Assembly: GCA_015039465.1 (NCBI GenBank)
Contig: MU130066.1
Location: forward strand, 17,255-56,545
Length of the DNA: 39,291 nucleotides
Origin: Phlegmacium glaucopus
Taxonomy: Eukaryota; Basidiomycota; Agaricomycetes; Agaricales; Cortinariaceae
Direction: 5' to 3'
The stretch's first letter is position 1. Every line of letters starts with the position of its first letter. The notes beneath the pieces were generated by a model that was not told the origin of the DNA, made no database searches, and worked only from the letters and a program-made list of their open reading frames with translations. This document shows, piece by piece, positions 20,027 through 31,368 of this stretch. The position numbers and the translations under genes were made by a program.

Positions 20027-20581
20027 TTGGTGCGCGACACCGGAATTGAGGATTCAGACCCGGACACGTCAACTGCAGGACCAGCAGTTGGCCTGCCGGC
20101 CACGAGGAGTGATAGCGAGTTGGCACGACCGGTACAGGCCTTGCTGCTCGCTGACGTCTGGACTGATGAGGGTTCCAAAACAGAGGCTTCAAACTCGGAG
20201 ATGGCAACTCCGGACCCGGCAATTGGCCCAGCACTCAGTCTCGCAGACAGGTGGTCTTCCGGCAGCGCTGAGAGCGATACTTCAAGCACGATGGATGATG
20301 AAGCTGCTTCCAGCCAATACACCTATGGATCTCAATTGGCCGTTTCACCATCCCAAATAACTCTTGACCATTCAGAGACTATCTTCATTGACACTGACAA
20401 CCATTTTCCATCATCGGACAATCTGCTCCCAGTGATATGCCGGTCTCCTCGCCAGCTCGTAGATTTGGTCCCAAACATTTTTCCTACCTTCAAGATCACA
20501 TGTTTGATGAGGTCTCATCCGATGAGGATGAATGATCCTCTTGACTTTCATATACACCTTTTGTTACATTACTCTACATGA
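20027..20581 (+). CDS. Hypothetical acidic protein with DVWTDE motif
   Basis: An uninterrupted frame of up to 184 codons, without a clear ATG at its start (it begins at a GTG). It is rich in Ser, Asp, Thr and Pro. LLLADVWTDEGSKTEASN is shared with the broken frame at 12540-12860. The second half (about residues 90-184) has no repeat. There is no signal peptide, membrane segment or known domain. It is carried inside the LTR-like element and could be a Gag-like product or a chance frame. Confidence 0.3.
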   Translation: MVRDTGIEDSDPDTSTAGPAVGLPATRSDSELARPVQALLLADVWTDEGSKTEASNSEMATPDPAIGPALSLADRWSSGSAESDTSSTMDDEAASSQYTYGSQLAVSPSQITLDHSETIFIDTDNHFPSSDNLLPVICRSPRQLVDLVPNIFPTFKITCLMRSHPMRMNDPLDFHIHLLLHYST

Positions 20582-20594
20582 ATGATAACATGAA

Positions 20595-21345
20595 TGCCTA
20601 CCGGCATTGTTGGATGTGTACTAACCGGCATGCTCAATAACAACTGGCATACTCAATATTCACCGGCATGCTTGGTACCACCTGGCATGCTCAATATCAA
20701 CCAGCATTCTCCAGATCACCCAGCATTCTTGGTATCACCCAGCATTCTTGGTATCACCCAGCATTCTTGGTAGGCACCGGCAGGCTCAATATTCACCGGC
20801 AATCTTGCTATCAACCGGCATTCTTGTGATCCTCCGGCATTCTTGCGTGATATTCACTGGCATGCTTGGTATCATCCGGCATCCATGGTGGGCACCAGCA
20901 GGCTCGATATTCACCGGCAATCTTGCTCTTCACCAGCATTCTTACTATCAACCGGCATTCTTGTGATCCTCCGGCATTCTTGGGCAATTGTCACCGGCAT
21001 TGATATTAACCAGCATGATTGCTACCAACCGGCATTCTTGTCATCACCCGGCATCCTTGGTAGGCATCAGCAAGCTCAATATTCACCAGCATTCTTGCAA
21101 CCCACTGGCATTCTTGTTATCACCCGGCATTCTTGGGCGACCCCCACCGGCATGGTCAATATTAACCGGCATGATTTCTATCAACCGGCATTCTGCTCAT
21201 CAACCCGGCATGCTTGGTACCACCCAGCGTCATTGAAGTCTATCAACCGGCATGCTTGGTATGATCCGGCATCCTGGTATGATCCGGCATCCTCAATATC
21301 AACTGCCATGTTAGGTCTCACCCAGCAGGCCTGGACACCTCACTA
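20595..21345 (+). repeat. CCGGCAT minisatellite
   Basis: About 35 loose repeats of roughly 20-24 bp, with core (A/T)(A/C)CCGGCAT followed by TCTTG or GCTTGGTATCA or GCTCAATATTCA. Combinations such as CCGGCATTCTTGGTAGGCAC recur, suggesting a higher-order unit. Open frames across it (for example 20843-21349) are by-products of the period. Confidence 0.8.
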
Positions 21346-22927
21346 CTAGCAATGCCAGCCGTGACCACCGCCACTGTTGGTTCATGGGAGCACTGCCTGA
21401 CACTTCTTGCCATCAATGCCAAGGCATACTAGCACTACTGGTCATATGAACGAACAGTGCCACTAGGTCCACTGCTATATCCTTCAAGCAGTGCTGGTCG
21501 AGGCATCTGCCGGTATAAATTGTTGTTTGTGTTGTTATAAAACACCAACCAGAGAGTAATGGACTAGTCCTTAAGTCAAAAGCCTCCCTGTTGTTTGTTT
21601 AGGGAAGGTGTAACCTTGACTTGTATCACACAGAGGTAGGGAGCAAGAGTAGAGGTGAGGAGGATGAGGATGAATGAGAAGGAGTCTTCAGTAAGACTAT
21701 AGCAGTTGACAGTGGATTGACAGTAAGGGACTGAAAAAGCGAACTTAGAGAGGTTAAGGAAGAGGATGAGGAAGAATAAGAGGAAGTCTTCAGCAAGACT
21801 ATGGCAATTGACAGTGGGGGACAGTAACAGATAAAAAGCTGAAAAAGCGAACTTGAGGGAGGAATTCACTGGAATTCCAATGAGAGGATGACTGTGGGGA
21901 GTAAGAATGAATTGAGATAAACTACCTATCCTGGTACAAAAGAGCAGTATTTATACCCTAAGGATGAGGCTATGTAAAACAATAAAAAGAAAAGAAGTAC
22001 ACACTGTCAAAGGAAGAAAGATAAAGAGAGGACAGCTGCGAGAAGAAAAGAACAATGGAAAAGAAGAAGGAACAATAAAAAATCTGTAAAGTGTCAAAGT
22101 GCAAGAGAAAAGAAAAGAAGGCAGTGTACATAGCCCAATAGCAAAAATATATCAACTCCATAGGCATGTGGTCATGTCAAAAATGTGAAAGGTCCTGAGT
22201 CAACACTTGAAAGGCGCAGCCTTGTTCCCAAGAAAACACTACTTGCCCATGATCCCATGTCGCGCAGCCTTGATAACACTTGACACACTGTGAGAATAAT
22301 CCTCTGCTGCTGATTCATCAGCAATTCCTGCTTAGTCGTGATCCTCCTGGACTTCCTAAGTTGTCATAAAGAGGGTGGGAAGGCTCATGTACCACGTGAA
22401 TGATGGTTTTGGCAGTGAATGATAAGATAAGAGGTAGATAATTGAGGATAGGGGACTGAGTGAGATCCAGGAGTGAGGGATGGCAAGATAGATGGCTGAG
22501 GGGAAGACTTGTGGGTCCATAGCCACAACAACGATGACAAAGCTTTGTACATAATGGGAGATGTAGTTGATGCGTCCATAAAGGGGCCGTTCTTGAAATG
22601 ATGGACCAAAGATACGATCAAACACGAGCTGATGACCGATGTGAATAGTAGATTGATCGCTTTGCTGGATCACTAGCCAAGGAACAAATGGATGGTATAT
22701 GCTTAGGAGCATGTCAATAGTGAAAATGATGGAGAGCATAGTGTGAGACATTGAGAGTATGATGAGCGATGAGGGTGATAACATTGAACAAATGATTTGT
22801 TGACCAGGAACGTGATTCAGGGCTGCTTCCAAAATAGGTAAGTGAATTCAAAGTCCGCTTATTTTCATGATGGCAACTTTTAAGCTTTGTTCTCACGCTA
22901 CCAATCAGTATTGGTGTGCGATACCGG

Positions 22928-24180
22928 TGGCCACCGGCCCTGCCTATAGGTACCCGGCACCTGATGGTGCCGCCCGCATTCCGTGAATCTGTATCATTCG
23001 ACACAGTGTGTATGTCTTAATAAGCCCTGCTGTATTTGCAGATTCACAGGGCCCCGTGAACCCATATCATTCAACACACTGTGTCTATTCCGGGAATCAT
23101 ATCATTCAGGACACTGTAGTGTCCCTACCTGGCTCTTTGCCCTCTCCCTCCATATTTTGCTACAATATATATTCTAGATACATTAGAAAGACTTTAATAC
23201 AGCCAGGTCCCTCAGAAAATCGAAGTTTTGGCCAAAATTTTGAAGCAAGCCTTTGTATTGCTATGAAGTCTTGGCTGAGGGCTGAAAGAGTCATTGCTGT
23301 GGTTTTTTCAGATATTTGAGGCCATGGTCTATCAATGAAAAGATATATGTGTTATTTAATGTGGTATAAGTCTATTGAGGAGGAGGATATTTGCACAGTG
23401 CTCTTGACCCACTCCAAAAGTGTCTTAAAATAAAAATAGAATTGATGTGGTTGCCTCTATTAGGAAAGGACAAGTGATGCCGCCTGATCGCCATGCTTGA
23501 TTTTGATCATAATGGATTGCCTACTAATTCAAACTCCAGTTTCACCAGGCCCTCTATCGAGGAAACCCCTCTGGGTTCTTGTTTCCTCTTTAGGAAGGGA
23601 CGGTCACGAGGCTAGGTTTGAGGGGCACATGTGAAATCAGACTATATTACAGTGTCTTGCATAACCGTTTGCACACTTGTTTCACAAATTCACATTTGTA
23701 TTTATTTGTCTGTTATGATGGTCACACATTGGTAAGCTGAGATCTAGAGATTGTGATGTCAACTGTCGATGCGCTTCAGGTTCAACCCTCCTGCACAGTT
23801 TCAACCATGACGCGTCAAATAGCGGATGACTTGCATGCCCGAATCATTGTATGGCATCACAAATTTCACCTTTCCCCTCAAGCCTCGCGGTGGTCAGCAG
23901 GGCATGATTGCCCAGTTTGTCTTGTCACAGACAAATAAATACAAATGCAAATTCGTGAAACAAGTGTGCAAACAGTTATGCAAGATAGTCTCATACCCAT
24001 CCATTGGTTTCACACCACCCAGCTCGACGGACCGTCAGGGTTTAAAAACCCACCGCAAGGGTTAGCTGTACAACATCTGGTGCATTTCAGTCATACACAC
24101 CTACAGTTAATATAGATCTGTCACGCCTAGCTTAGATAATCACATTTTTTTCACACTCTTTGCACTCGTCGAGTCTCTGG
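22928..24180. other. No gene recognised
   Basis: Three imperfect copies of CATATCATTC...ACACTGTG (22990-23120) form a small dispersed repeat. A short frame near 23807 (IADDLHARIIVWHHKFHL) faintly resembles the helix-turn-helix start of Tc1/mariner-type transposases, but it is too short to call. Confidence 0.35.
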
Positions 24181-24533
24181 ATGACTCCAGGGCAACGAAT
24201 CACGGCCTTATGCCTCCGGAAACTGAAGCTAACTGACACAAGAGGATTCAACAACAGTCTTGTCAGCTTCTCCAGCATGCACGCAAAGCAAGAAAGGACT
24301 ACAACTCAACAGAGGCTCAAGCTTCAATGTCCAAGTTATTCCAGGAAAGAAGTAGTCAAACACCATATGGCTGGCAGCTCAACGTTGCAGAGGCAATCCT
24401 CCTTGGACTTGACAGTGTCGTTATTGCAGGGACAGGGCACGGGAAGACAATCCCATTTATGTTACCACTGCTTCTTTGCCCAAAGAAGATGGTTATTATT
24501 ATTTCACCCTTGAAAGTCCTTCAGCGAGACCAG
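24181..24533 (+). pseudogene. RecQ-type helicase N-terminal fragment
   Basis: ATG 24181 begins MTPGQRITALCLRKL, then GFNNSLVS. A one-base frameshift near 24265-24275 leads into a frame reading LLQHARKARKDYN and SQTPYGWQLNVAEAILLGLD. Walker A is GTGHGKT (24429-24449), followed by IPFMLPLLL and VIIISPLKVLQRDQ, the motif Ia region. This is the start of the RecQ-like DEAD/DEAH helicases expanded in agaricomycetes. A GTATGT donor follows at 24534, but no later exon (DEAH box, motif VI) is recognisable before 26037. Hence a truncated, frameshifted copy. The Ulp1-like gene lies 1.5 kb downstream on the same strand. Confidence 0.65.
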
Positions 24534-26036
24534 GTATGTAACCAAAAACACTTGTTCTATGATAGCATATTTGGGAGATTAGATTAAGATGATCAGAAGA
24601 TACACCAAAAATGGCCAGGTCACACTTGTGACCAGGGGACTGTAGGTGTTCTCGACCAAAATGCACCAGATGTTGTAGTGAAGCTTTGCAGTGGGTTTTG
24701 AATCTCTGCTGTGATGCCTTTAAAAAAAAAAAACTACAACGGATGGGCACGAGACTAATGCAAGACACTGTATAAGTGTTGTCCACATGACTATAAAAAA
24801 AGACACATAATATAGTCTGACTATGGGAGACTACACCATTTGGGTCCAATGTGGAAGCCAGCTGAGCTGCGTGACATATTCACACCGTTTTTCTCACATG
24901 GATTTGGGTGAGCCGGATGCTGGCGGCTATGAGAAAATCGGACTAATAACAGCCTGGCCAAATGTCCACTGGCAGCCAGCTGGAGGTCTACCTGGTCATT
25001 TTGTAGGTTCAGCAGCAAGTGTCCAGTTACACAAAAACATGTAGATTCTCATTTCCTTACAATTCAGAAAACATAGAGTAGAAAATTTATGTTATATTCA
25101 TGGATAGGATACAAAATTACGAGTACTACTAGTATATTATATGGTCTGAAGGGGTCAGCTTACCTGCACCAAAAAAAGTGAGGTTGAATAGCACTACAAG
25201 TCTACATCTTTCCCCTGACTGTTTCCCTCCCATCTCTCTGCAGTCACAGCTTGTGGTCACCTGTGTTGCAGATCTGCAGTGGATGAGTGAACTCAGTGAA
25301 GCAGGGCTGGGTATTGTAGTGGGTGTTTGTGGATGGTGTTCTCAGTGTTCTCAAGCTTGCTGGTCCGGATAAAAACAGGGTGGTCTGTGTTAGCAGGGGT
25401 CAGGCAGGAGTTGAGGCCACTTACATATGTTGTCAATGGTGAGTTTATACTCAAAAAATGGGAAGGGGACAACAAGTTAGAGGGAGGATAAAAGTGACGG
25501 AGAGAAAGCAAACAATGGTTGAATTTGATGCATCTGCGCTTATTTGAATGTGTGGAGTACATCTGAGTTTGAACTGACTTTCACAAATCCTTCTTCCTGC
25601 GCACAGACCTTTTTTTGGCAATGGGGCCATTATTGTCCATATTTTAATGTGGTATGCATGTATTTAAGACTGTAATGTATGTTATATGTTCTATACCTTG
25701 TGTTTAAGTGAAATATGTCAAATTCATAATTTCCTAGTGGCATGTTTAGGTCGGAGCTGGTAATGATGTGATATCCAGCTAATATCCAGCAGGACCCGTG
25801 AATTTGATGTCAGATCCCTGATCTCCATCCGGAGGAAATTTTGGAAAAAATCCGGATAGGCCTGAGGCCTATCCGGAGGAAAATTGAGGAAAATTTGGTA
25901 AACCCATAAGGTAAATATCTGGATAAAAATGGCCTAAAGTAAAGGGGCCTGATCCAAGTCTGGATAAAAATTGTATGCGATAGGCTAGATATTCTTTTCC
26001 CTTTTGAATTTGACACATTCCCAACACAAAGACAAC
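24534..26036. other. No gene recognised; low-alphabet patch before the Ulp1-like gene
   Basis: Mostly AT-rich. 25795-25965 is built of variants of ATCCGGA, GGATAAAAAT and GGCCTGAGGCC, including a GGATAGGCCTGAGGCCTATCC palindrome near 25854. It ends shortly before the start codon of the Ulp1-like gene, so it may lie in the promoter or 5' UTR. Confidence 0.45.
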
Positions 26037-28001
26037 ATGGATAATGCAACTGATCAACCATTCATTGACCTTGATAATCTGGTAGTCCTGGATGAAGCAG
26101 AATGGATCAGCCAAGGGAAGATATATCCAATGTTGAACCCACCTCAAGAGTTGATTGTCTATCGTGACAGCCAACTGGAAATCCCTAAGCATTGGGTGCA
26201 GTTGCTTCTACCCAACGACAACCTCACCGTCAAAGAACTTCTTGCTAAGCCTTTGGTCAAGGGTACACACGCATTGGTCTTCAAACCTCCAGAAAATTCC
26301 TACCATTGCCTCACACCAAATCAGGATGTCCATTGCCTCAGTAAATGTACCTTACCACCACAAAGCTTCGTAGATGCAGCGCTGGAGAGATTGGGGCAAG
26401 CACTATTGGATGGAAAGAAATCATTGGAGGACCCAAGATACCCAGGGGCCCGTTTGCCATTATGGGTGTTGCAGTTCTGGAAGGAGACTTACCGGATTTT
26501 ATTTGTCCATGCTCAGTGGAGGAGGGGATATGACTGGATAACTGACAATATTGAGGAAAGACTTGATGAAGCTGGCAGCACTGGCAGTGCTCTCAAAGAA
26601 GAGTTAAAGGTGTTTGTGCAAGCAGGTACATACCTCCTTTCCCTGAGGTGGAACAAACAGACAACTATTCCAGGTGCAGCATCACAAGCCACTACTTTTG
26701 ACTTTGCAGGTCTTCTCGCTAGTCATTGGATCTCTGGAACCCACATTGACATGATGATCCAAAACCTATCGGAACATAACGAAAGTAATGAAGTGCTGGA
26801 CGCCCTCATTATTATTGAAAATCTCCGATTCATGAATGATATTAACAAGGCCACAGCCATTGATGATCATAATGAACCGCTTACAAAATTCTTAGGGCGG
26901 CTTGAGCATCGCATAAAATTGAACAATTCTGAGATGTTGCTCTTTCCTGCACACATGGAGAAGATGAAGCATTGGGTTGCGGTCCAGGTTGACTTTAAAG
27001 CAAAGACTATATCATATGGTAATCATCTGCATTCATATCTGATAAACTTAATTAATATGGTTCATCAAAGGTGACTCGCTCGCCCATGAAAAAATGCCTT
27101 GTCCAAAAGCGGTGATAAAAAAGTTGCAGTGGTGGTTGCAAAAGCGATTTGAGACACCGTTTAAGGAGCTGGGAGACAACCTTGTGCATGGGAAGCAAGA
27201 AGACAGAACAGAGTGTGGCATACTCACAGTGAACACAATTGCCTACAAGGTTTTCCAAGGTCCACTCTGGGTTGTTGGCCAAAAAACAGTGGAATGTGTT
27301 GTATGGTTTAATAGATTGGTTGAGGCACATATCCGAGAGGTGAGGATCTAGGAGCTATAGTATATGGCAATTGACAAAATGGCTCCAACTAGATTGACAG
27401 TGATCCTATCATCACATCATACCCGACATTGACCACAGAAGCACCCACCTGCACAACCTCTGCGTCAAAGTTGGCATTCATTCTGAATCCAGAAAATGTG
27501 GATATTAATCCTATTACCACAATGGTACGGTACATACCTCCTCAACCCATCTCTAGGATAGAAATGACTCAACTTTGCCGGGATGTCTTTGACAACACGA
27601 TGGACACTAATACCTGTTCCATGCCTTTCCCAGAGGTTTCAGTAAAAGCACTGCCTGGGGAAGCCAACGAGGAGGGTGAGAAAAAGTTCTATGCGATCTT
27701 CACGAAGCAAGGAACGGGCGAACCACAAAGCTCAAAGAGAGCAATTGATGAGGTGGAGGGAACTGGCAGGACTGATCCCACGAAGAAGGCAAGAAAGATA
27801 ACATCTGGACCCGGCTCTTTCCGGCCTGTTCAAGGCAAATCTCGTTCAGCTGCTTGGGAGCGATGCCAAAATGAAAAGTATCTGGAAGGTGCTGCCTCTG
27901 GTTTTAATGCAGAAGATAAACCGAAGCTCGATAAATTTACAAATTCCATAAAGCTATGCGACAATTGTGCAGTCATTGTGGACTCTAAGACTGTTCACTG
28001 A
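26037..28001 (+). CDS. Ulp1-like C48 cysteine protease
   Basis: ATG 26037 (ACAACATGG) is the first ATG of the frame. Exons are 26037-27018, 27071-27339 and 27393-28001, giving 619 codons plus TGA. Intron 1 (GTAATC to CAAAG, 52 nt) splits the Gly codon of ISYGDSL; intron 2 (GTGAGG to AACTAG, 53 nt) is phase 0. The Ulp1/SENP catalytic set is complete: His312 in KHWVAV, Asp329 in YGDSL, Gln370 in GKQED and Cys376 in TECGI, in the expected order and spacing. This family cleaves SUMO-type conjugates. The exon-3 tail (418-619) is disordered, Thr/Ser/Lys-rich, has KKARK (548-552) that could direct nuclear entry, and ends with CxxC at 606-609. There are no stops or frameshifts. Such genes are highly expanded in agaricomycetes, often near transposons. 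The substrate is unknown. Confidence 0.8.
27019..27070 (+). other. Intron 1 of the Ulp1-like gene
   Basis: If read through, the catalytic box becomes YGNHL and a stop follows. Splicing restores YGDSL with the catalytic Asp. This is strong evidence for the intron. Confidence 0.85.
27340..27392 (+). other. Intron 2 of the Ulp1-like gene
   Basis: Donor GTGAGG after CGA GAG; acceptor AACTAG chosen because only it (53 nt) keeps the long downstream frame (IDSDPIITS). The next AG at 27399-27400 would put a stop first. Confidence 0.65.
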
Positions 28002-28503
28002 TACACTGTCAGTACGCTAGGTGCTGTACTAACTGAGGTGTGATGTGGCTCGGGGCTTCGGTGGCCTAAACACTGAGTCAAGTATATGCAGAAAGGTTCC
28101 AACTAAGGTAGGGCGACGAGATATGAGACAAGTGAAGTGAGGAGTGATGTAATGACGAAAGGGCGATGAAGTAATGAAGTGGCGACGCAGTGACAAGGGG
28201 AGATGCAGTGACAAAGGGGCGACACAGTGACGAAGTATAGTCACTGGGGAGACAAAACATCAGGGATAGTGGGCAATAAATGAAAGAGGACCGGTCGTCG
28301 CTCCGAGGACCGGCAGGAGACATGTGGTATAGAGAGGCGATCAAGGAGCAATGGTAAATGTATCAAAAATAAAGGAAACAAGGTGTTTGAGGTAACCGAA
28401 GAGAAATAAAAGAATATAAATCATCAGCAACCCAAAATACCCAATGGTGTTAAGGAACTTCTCGAGCCGGTGATTGTCGCTGGATAGGAGCGACTGGTAG
28501 GGT
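28002..28503. other. 3' flank of the Ulp1-like gene
   Basis: A short GACG(A)AAG/GACAGTG-type purine-rich repeat tract lies at 28110-28250. No gene or RNA is recognisable. Confidence 0.4.
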
Positions 28504-29083
28504 TGTTAAGTTCGAGAACTCTGTTCCGGAGTTTCGGACGGAGTCACAGACGGAGTCACAGAACGGAGTCACGGAAAGGATAGGACTTAGCCTCAGCTTA
28601 TATGCTGTGCTACCCAGAACCTTCGTGTCCTAGATTTCGGAGTAAGACGGAGCGGAGCGGAACCGGAAGGTACAAAGAACTTAGAGGAAGACCAAGAGTG
28701 GGAAACTAAGTCGATATTCGGACTGAGGAAAACATACAAGTTTCGAGTACTTAAATATAAAAGGAATAGCATCCGAAATATAAAATATAAATATAAATGC
28801 TGCGTTCTGCTCCCGGAAGGTCCTGCATTCTTGGGGTGAATAATCCATAGCTGGTGTGCTGACTGATGGTGGGAAAGTGATGACAAAGAAATAGTGGTTG
28901 TGACGAAGATGTGGAAATGAGTTTGGAGTAACGTCGGAAGAGCCGGAATGATACGGAGAAGTCTCGGAGTTGGACATAGAAGGAGTAAATCTGGAGGCAA
29001 GGGAAAGTACTGGAACGGAGTACGGACTACCGGAGACAACTCCGACGGAGTCGGACCGGAGTAACGTATGACGGAATGTAACA
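28504..29083 (-). mobile_element. Solo LTR, 580 bp
   Basis: It runs from TGTTAAGTTCGAG to GGAATGTAACA, so it has TG...CA ends, and is flanked by the same 5 bp AGGGT on both sides (28499-28503 and 29084-29088). On the minus strand it begins TGTTACATTCC. Internal ACGGAGTCAC/GGAGTCACAG direct repeats lie at 28535-28575. One end recurs at 12255-12316. Orientation is inferred from that shared end only. The long reverse open frame across it is not a gene. Confidence 0.8.
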
Positions 29084-29433
29084 AGGGTAGCGACAACGAT
29101 TCAATGCAGAATGATTCGGTGTAGCATAAGGGGACATCGGTCTGGGCAGTGGACATGCCTATGACTCTTATACAAGTGAGCATTACCAAATATGGAAAAA
29201 GCATGACTATACACATGACCGCTGGTGAAAGGGAGTGAAAGGGAGGCAGAACACCTAATGTCGTCCAGGTACTGGTGGAGAAGGGGGCGATCGTACAAGC
29301 GAAATATAGCCAAGGCATTTAGGAAGCCTCTGGGACAGTAGGGGCGACAACTGAATAGCCAGAGACTTATCTATGCAATAAAACAGCAAATAGTTGGTGT
29401 AAGAGGTGACGTAGAGTGACATCGCTGCCAAAA

Positions 29434-29706
29434 ATGCAAAAAACGAAGGCAGGGAACCAGCATGTTCATCATCGCCATTTCAAATGTGGAAAGAAATTGA
29501 CGATGAAGACGCCATACAGTGCACAGGCCTTCAAGGCTCATATCAAAACTTGTACCGGTCCTCCAAAATCTTCGAGCCTCACTGGTGGTGGAATGAATCA
29601 TATCAATACCTTTTTTACTAGCCGTACACTGAATCCAACTCCTAAAAGGCAACAAGAACCATCCGAACAGAACCTGCCATGTAGGGCTGCACACCGTACC
29701 GTCTGA
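29434..29706 (+). CDS. Possible zinc-binding C/H module, fragment
   Basis: From ATG 29434 the frame reads HHRHFKCGKKLTMKTPY, then FKAHIKTC and later GGMNHINTFFTSR. The pattern C-G-K ... Y ... F-x-x-H-x-x-x-C followed by a short linker and (I/L)xxFF is a small module I recall from agaricomycete predicted proteins, probably zinc binding. There is no second domain. The frame ends 77 bp before the copia LTR. It may be one exon of a longer gene or a remnant. Confidence 0.35.
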   Translation: MQKTKAGNQHVHHRHFKCGKKLTMKTPYSAQAFKAHIKTCTGPPKSSSLTGGGMNHINTFFTSRTLNPTPKRQQEPSEQNLPCRAAHRTV

Positions 29707-29783
29707 CAGGTACGGCCGTACAATTGACGGTCAGAGGACGGGTACGGTTCACCCGTCCACCGTCCGTCAAGTCTGGTTGGCAG
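29690..29783. repeat. Low-alphabet GTACGG/CCGT patch
   Basis: TAGGGCTGCACACCGTACCG, GGTACGGCCGTAC, GGACGGGTACGG and CCACCGTCCGTC form a compact GC-rich, self-complementary patch right up to the copia LTR. It is similar in style, not in sequence, to the CGGCT island at 19449. Confidence 0.5.
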
Positions 29784-30094
29784 TGTTGGAATATTTTGCA
29801 GCTAGAACAGTTGAATTGTAAGTCTCAACCTTTTTGATAAAAGTTTTATTAATTATTATACCTAGAACAGTTGAATTGTAACTAGGTGATTATTAGAAGT
29901 AGTATTAAGTGAATAAACAAATGAACTCACGTCTCAACCTTTTTGATAAAAGTTGAGACTTGTAGTAAATAAGACTCCATCACTAAAAGAATGTGATTAT
30001 GTAATAGAAGAAAATAAATCGAGTAAAAGGGTAAAGAGAAAAAAATGATAAGATAAATAAGAATCAATGGAATGATACTTGCACAAATTCAACA
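29784..30094 (-). repeat. Copia 3' LTR (311 bp, complete)
   Basis: It begins TGTTGGAATATT and ends AAATTCAACA on the plus strand, with inverted TGTTG(G)AAT/ATTCAACA ends. The sequence ACAGTTGAATTGTAA occurs twice. Compared with the other LTR, three of its six differences are TG or CA where the other has CG. Confidence 0.9.
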
Positions 30095-31368
30095 CTCCCC
30101 CTCGAGTGAAACGCCGTTGATGCCCAGTATCGTGTGCGCGATCGTCATGTGATTACAAACGGCATGATCGCGTTATCGATTACACAATAGGCTTCTTGTT
30201 GTTTCAAAACTGAGTTCGAACACCTTACTTCTCTAACTCCCCCAATCCCAGCCCTTCGACAAACTGAATGAATTTCGGTCTTGCCAGCGCTTTGGTAAAG
30301 ATATCTGAAATGTTTTCATCAGTTGGTATGTAGGATATTTTGATCTTCTCATCTTGGACAGCTTCCCTGATGAAGTGATATCGCAGATCAATATGCTTCG
30401 TCCTCGAGTGAAATTTATTGTCCTTAGCCAATGCGATGGCCCCTTGATTATCACAGTTCATCGGAATAGGTGCTGGTGAGCATCCTCAAATTTCATTCAC
30501 AAAACTCCACATCCATAACGCTTCCTTGGCAGCATGTGTCAGCGCTATGTATTCGGCTTCCGTACTCAATAGTGCCATTATGTGCTGCTTTTTCGAGCTC
30601 CAAGATATTGTGCCTCGACCGAAGTGAAAACAGTACCCCGAAATTGAGTGCTGATGTTTTTGACTTGCCCAGTCCACATTGCAATACCCTTCAACTACTT
30701 TGTTTGATTTGCCACCAAAAGTAAGCCAATAGTTTTTCATGGTTCCCAAATACGTAATGACCCGTTTCAATCCTTCCCAGTGAGCTGGTCCCAGATTTTG
30801 AATGAATTGAGATAAGATCCCAACTGCATACGCTGCATCGGGTCGCGATACGACAACTGGCCATAATACACTCCCTATAGCCTCGCTATACAGGTACGCC
30901 TTGCATTTGCAAAACTTGGTTCGTCGACGATGGGCATTGATCAACGGAGTATTTGGCACCCGGATCCATGGGTGTACTAACTGGTTTGGCATTGGTAAGT
31001 CGAAATTTTTCCACTATGCTTTCGATATATGCATGTTGATTGATGGAAATCATTCTAGCGGTCCTGTTTCGTCTAATTTCAAAACCCAAAAACCAACCAA
31101 TAGGTCCGTTGTCCGTAATATCCCAATGCTTTTTGATCTGTGCCTTGAAATTTTCAGCATCGACCTTTCGTTTCGACATCACAGCCATGTTGTTGGTCGC
31201 TATGGCTACGATCATATGTTCTTCACCAAAACGTCGGTAGAAAACCGAATGATCAGCTGCCAAGCGCTTAAATCCCAGGTTGTCGATAAAGACTCTGCTC
31301 ATCTCAATATACCATCCTCTCCCTGCCTGCTTAAGTCCATACAACCCCTTTAGCAACCTCAAAACCTT

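Larger units (their letters stand above)
19664..22927 (+). mobile_element. Non-autonomous LTR-like element with internal minisatellite
   Basis: A block of about 350 bp (19690-20044) recurs directly at 22565-22927; both end at GTGCG(A)...CACCGG or GTGCGATACCGG. Between them lie, in order: an acidic open frame with a DVWTDE peptide (20027-20581), a CCGGCAT minisatellite (20595-21345), and an LTR-like block (21507-22374) related to 12850-13662. The left block is preceded by about 26 A. Order and direct repeats suggest a LARD/TRIM-like retroelement with long terminal repeats, the left one truncated. No RT or integrase is present. Confidence 0.45.

Noticed and set aside
20843..21349. 168-codon open frame
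   Set aside because: It lies entirely within the CCGGCAT minisatellite, and several frames are open at once.
23807..23935. Tc1/mariner helix-turn-helix fragment
   Set aside because: Only about 20 residues resemble the family and no catalytic part is present. Too weak for a feature.
28593..29318. 241-codon reverse open frame
   Set aside because: It lies mostly across the solo LTR with its target duplication and has no domain. It is treated as chance.
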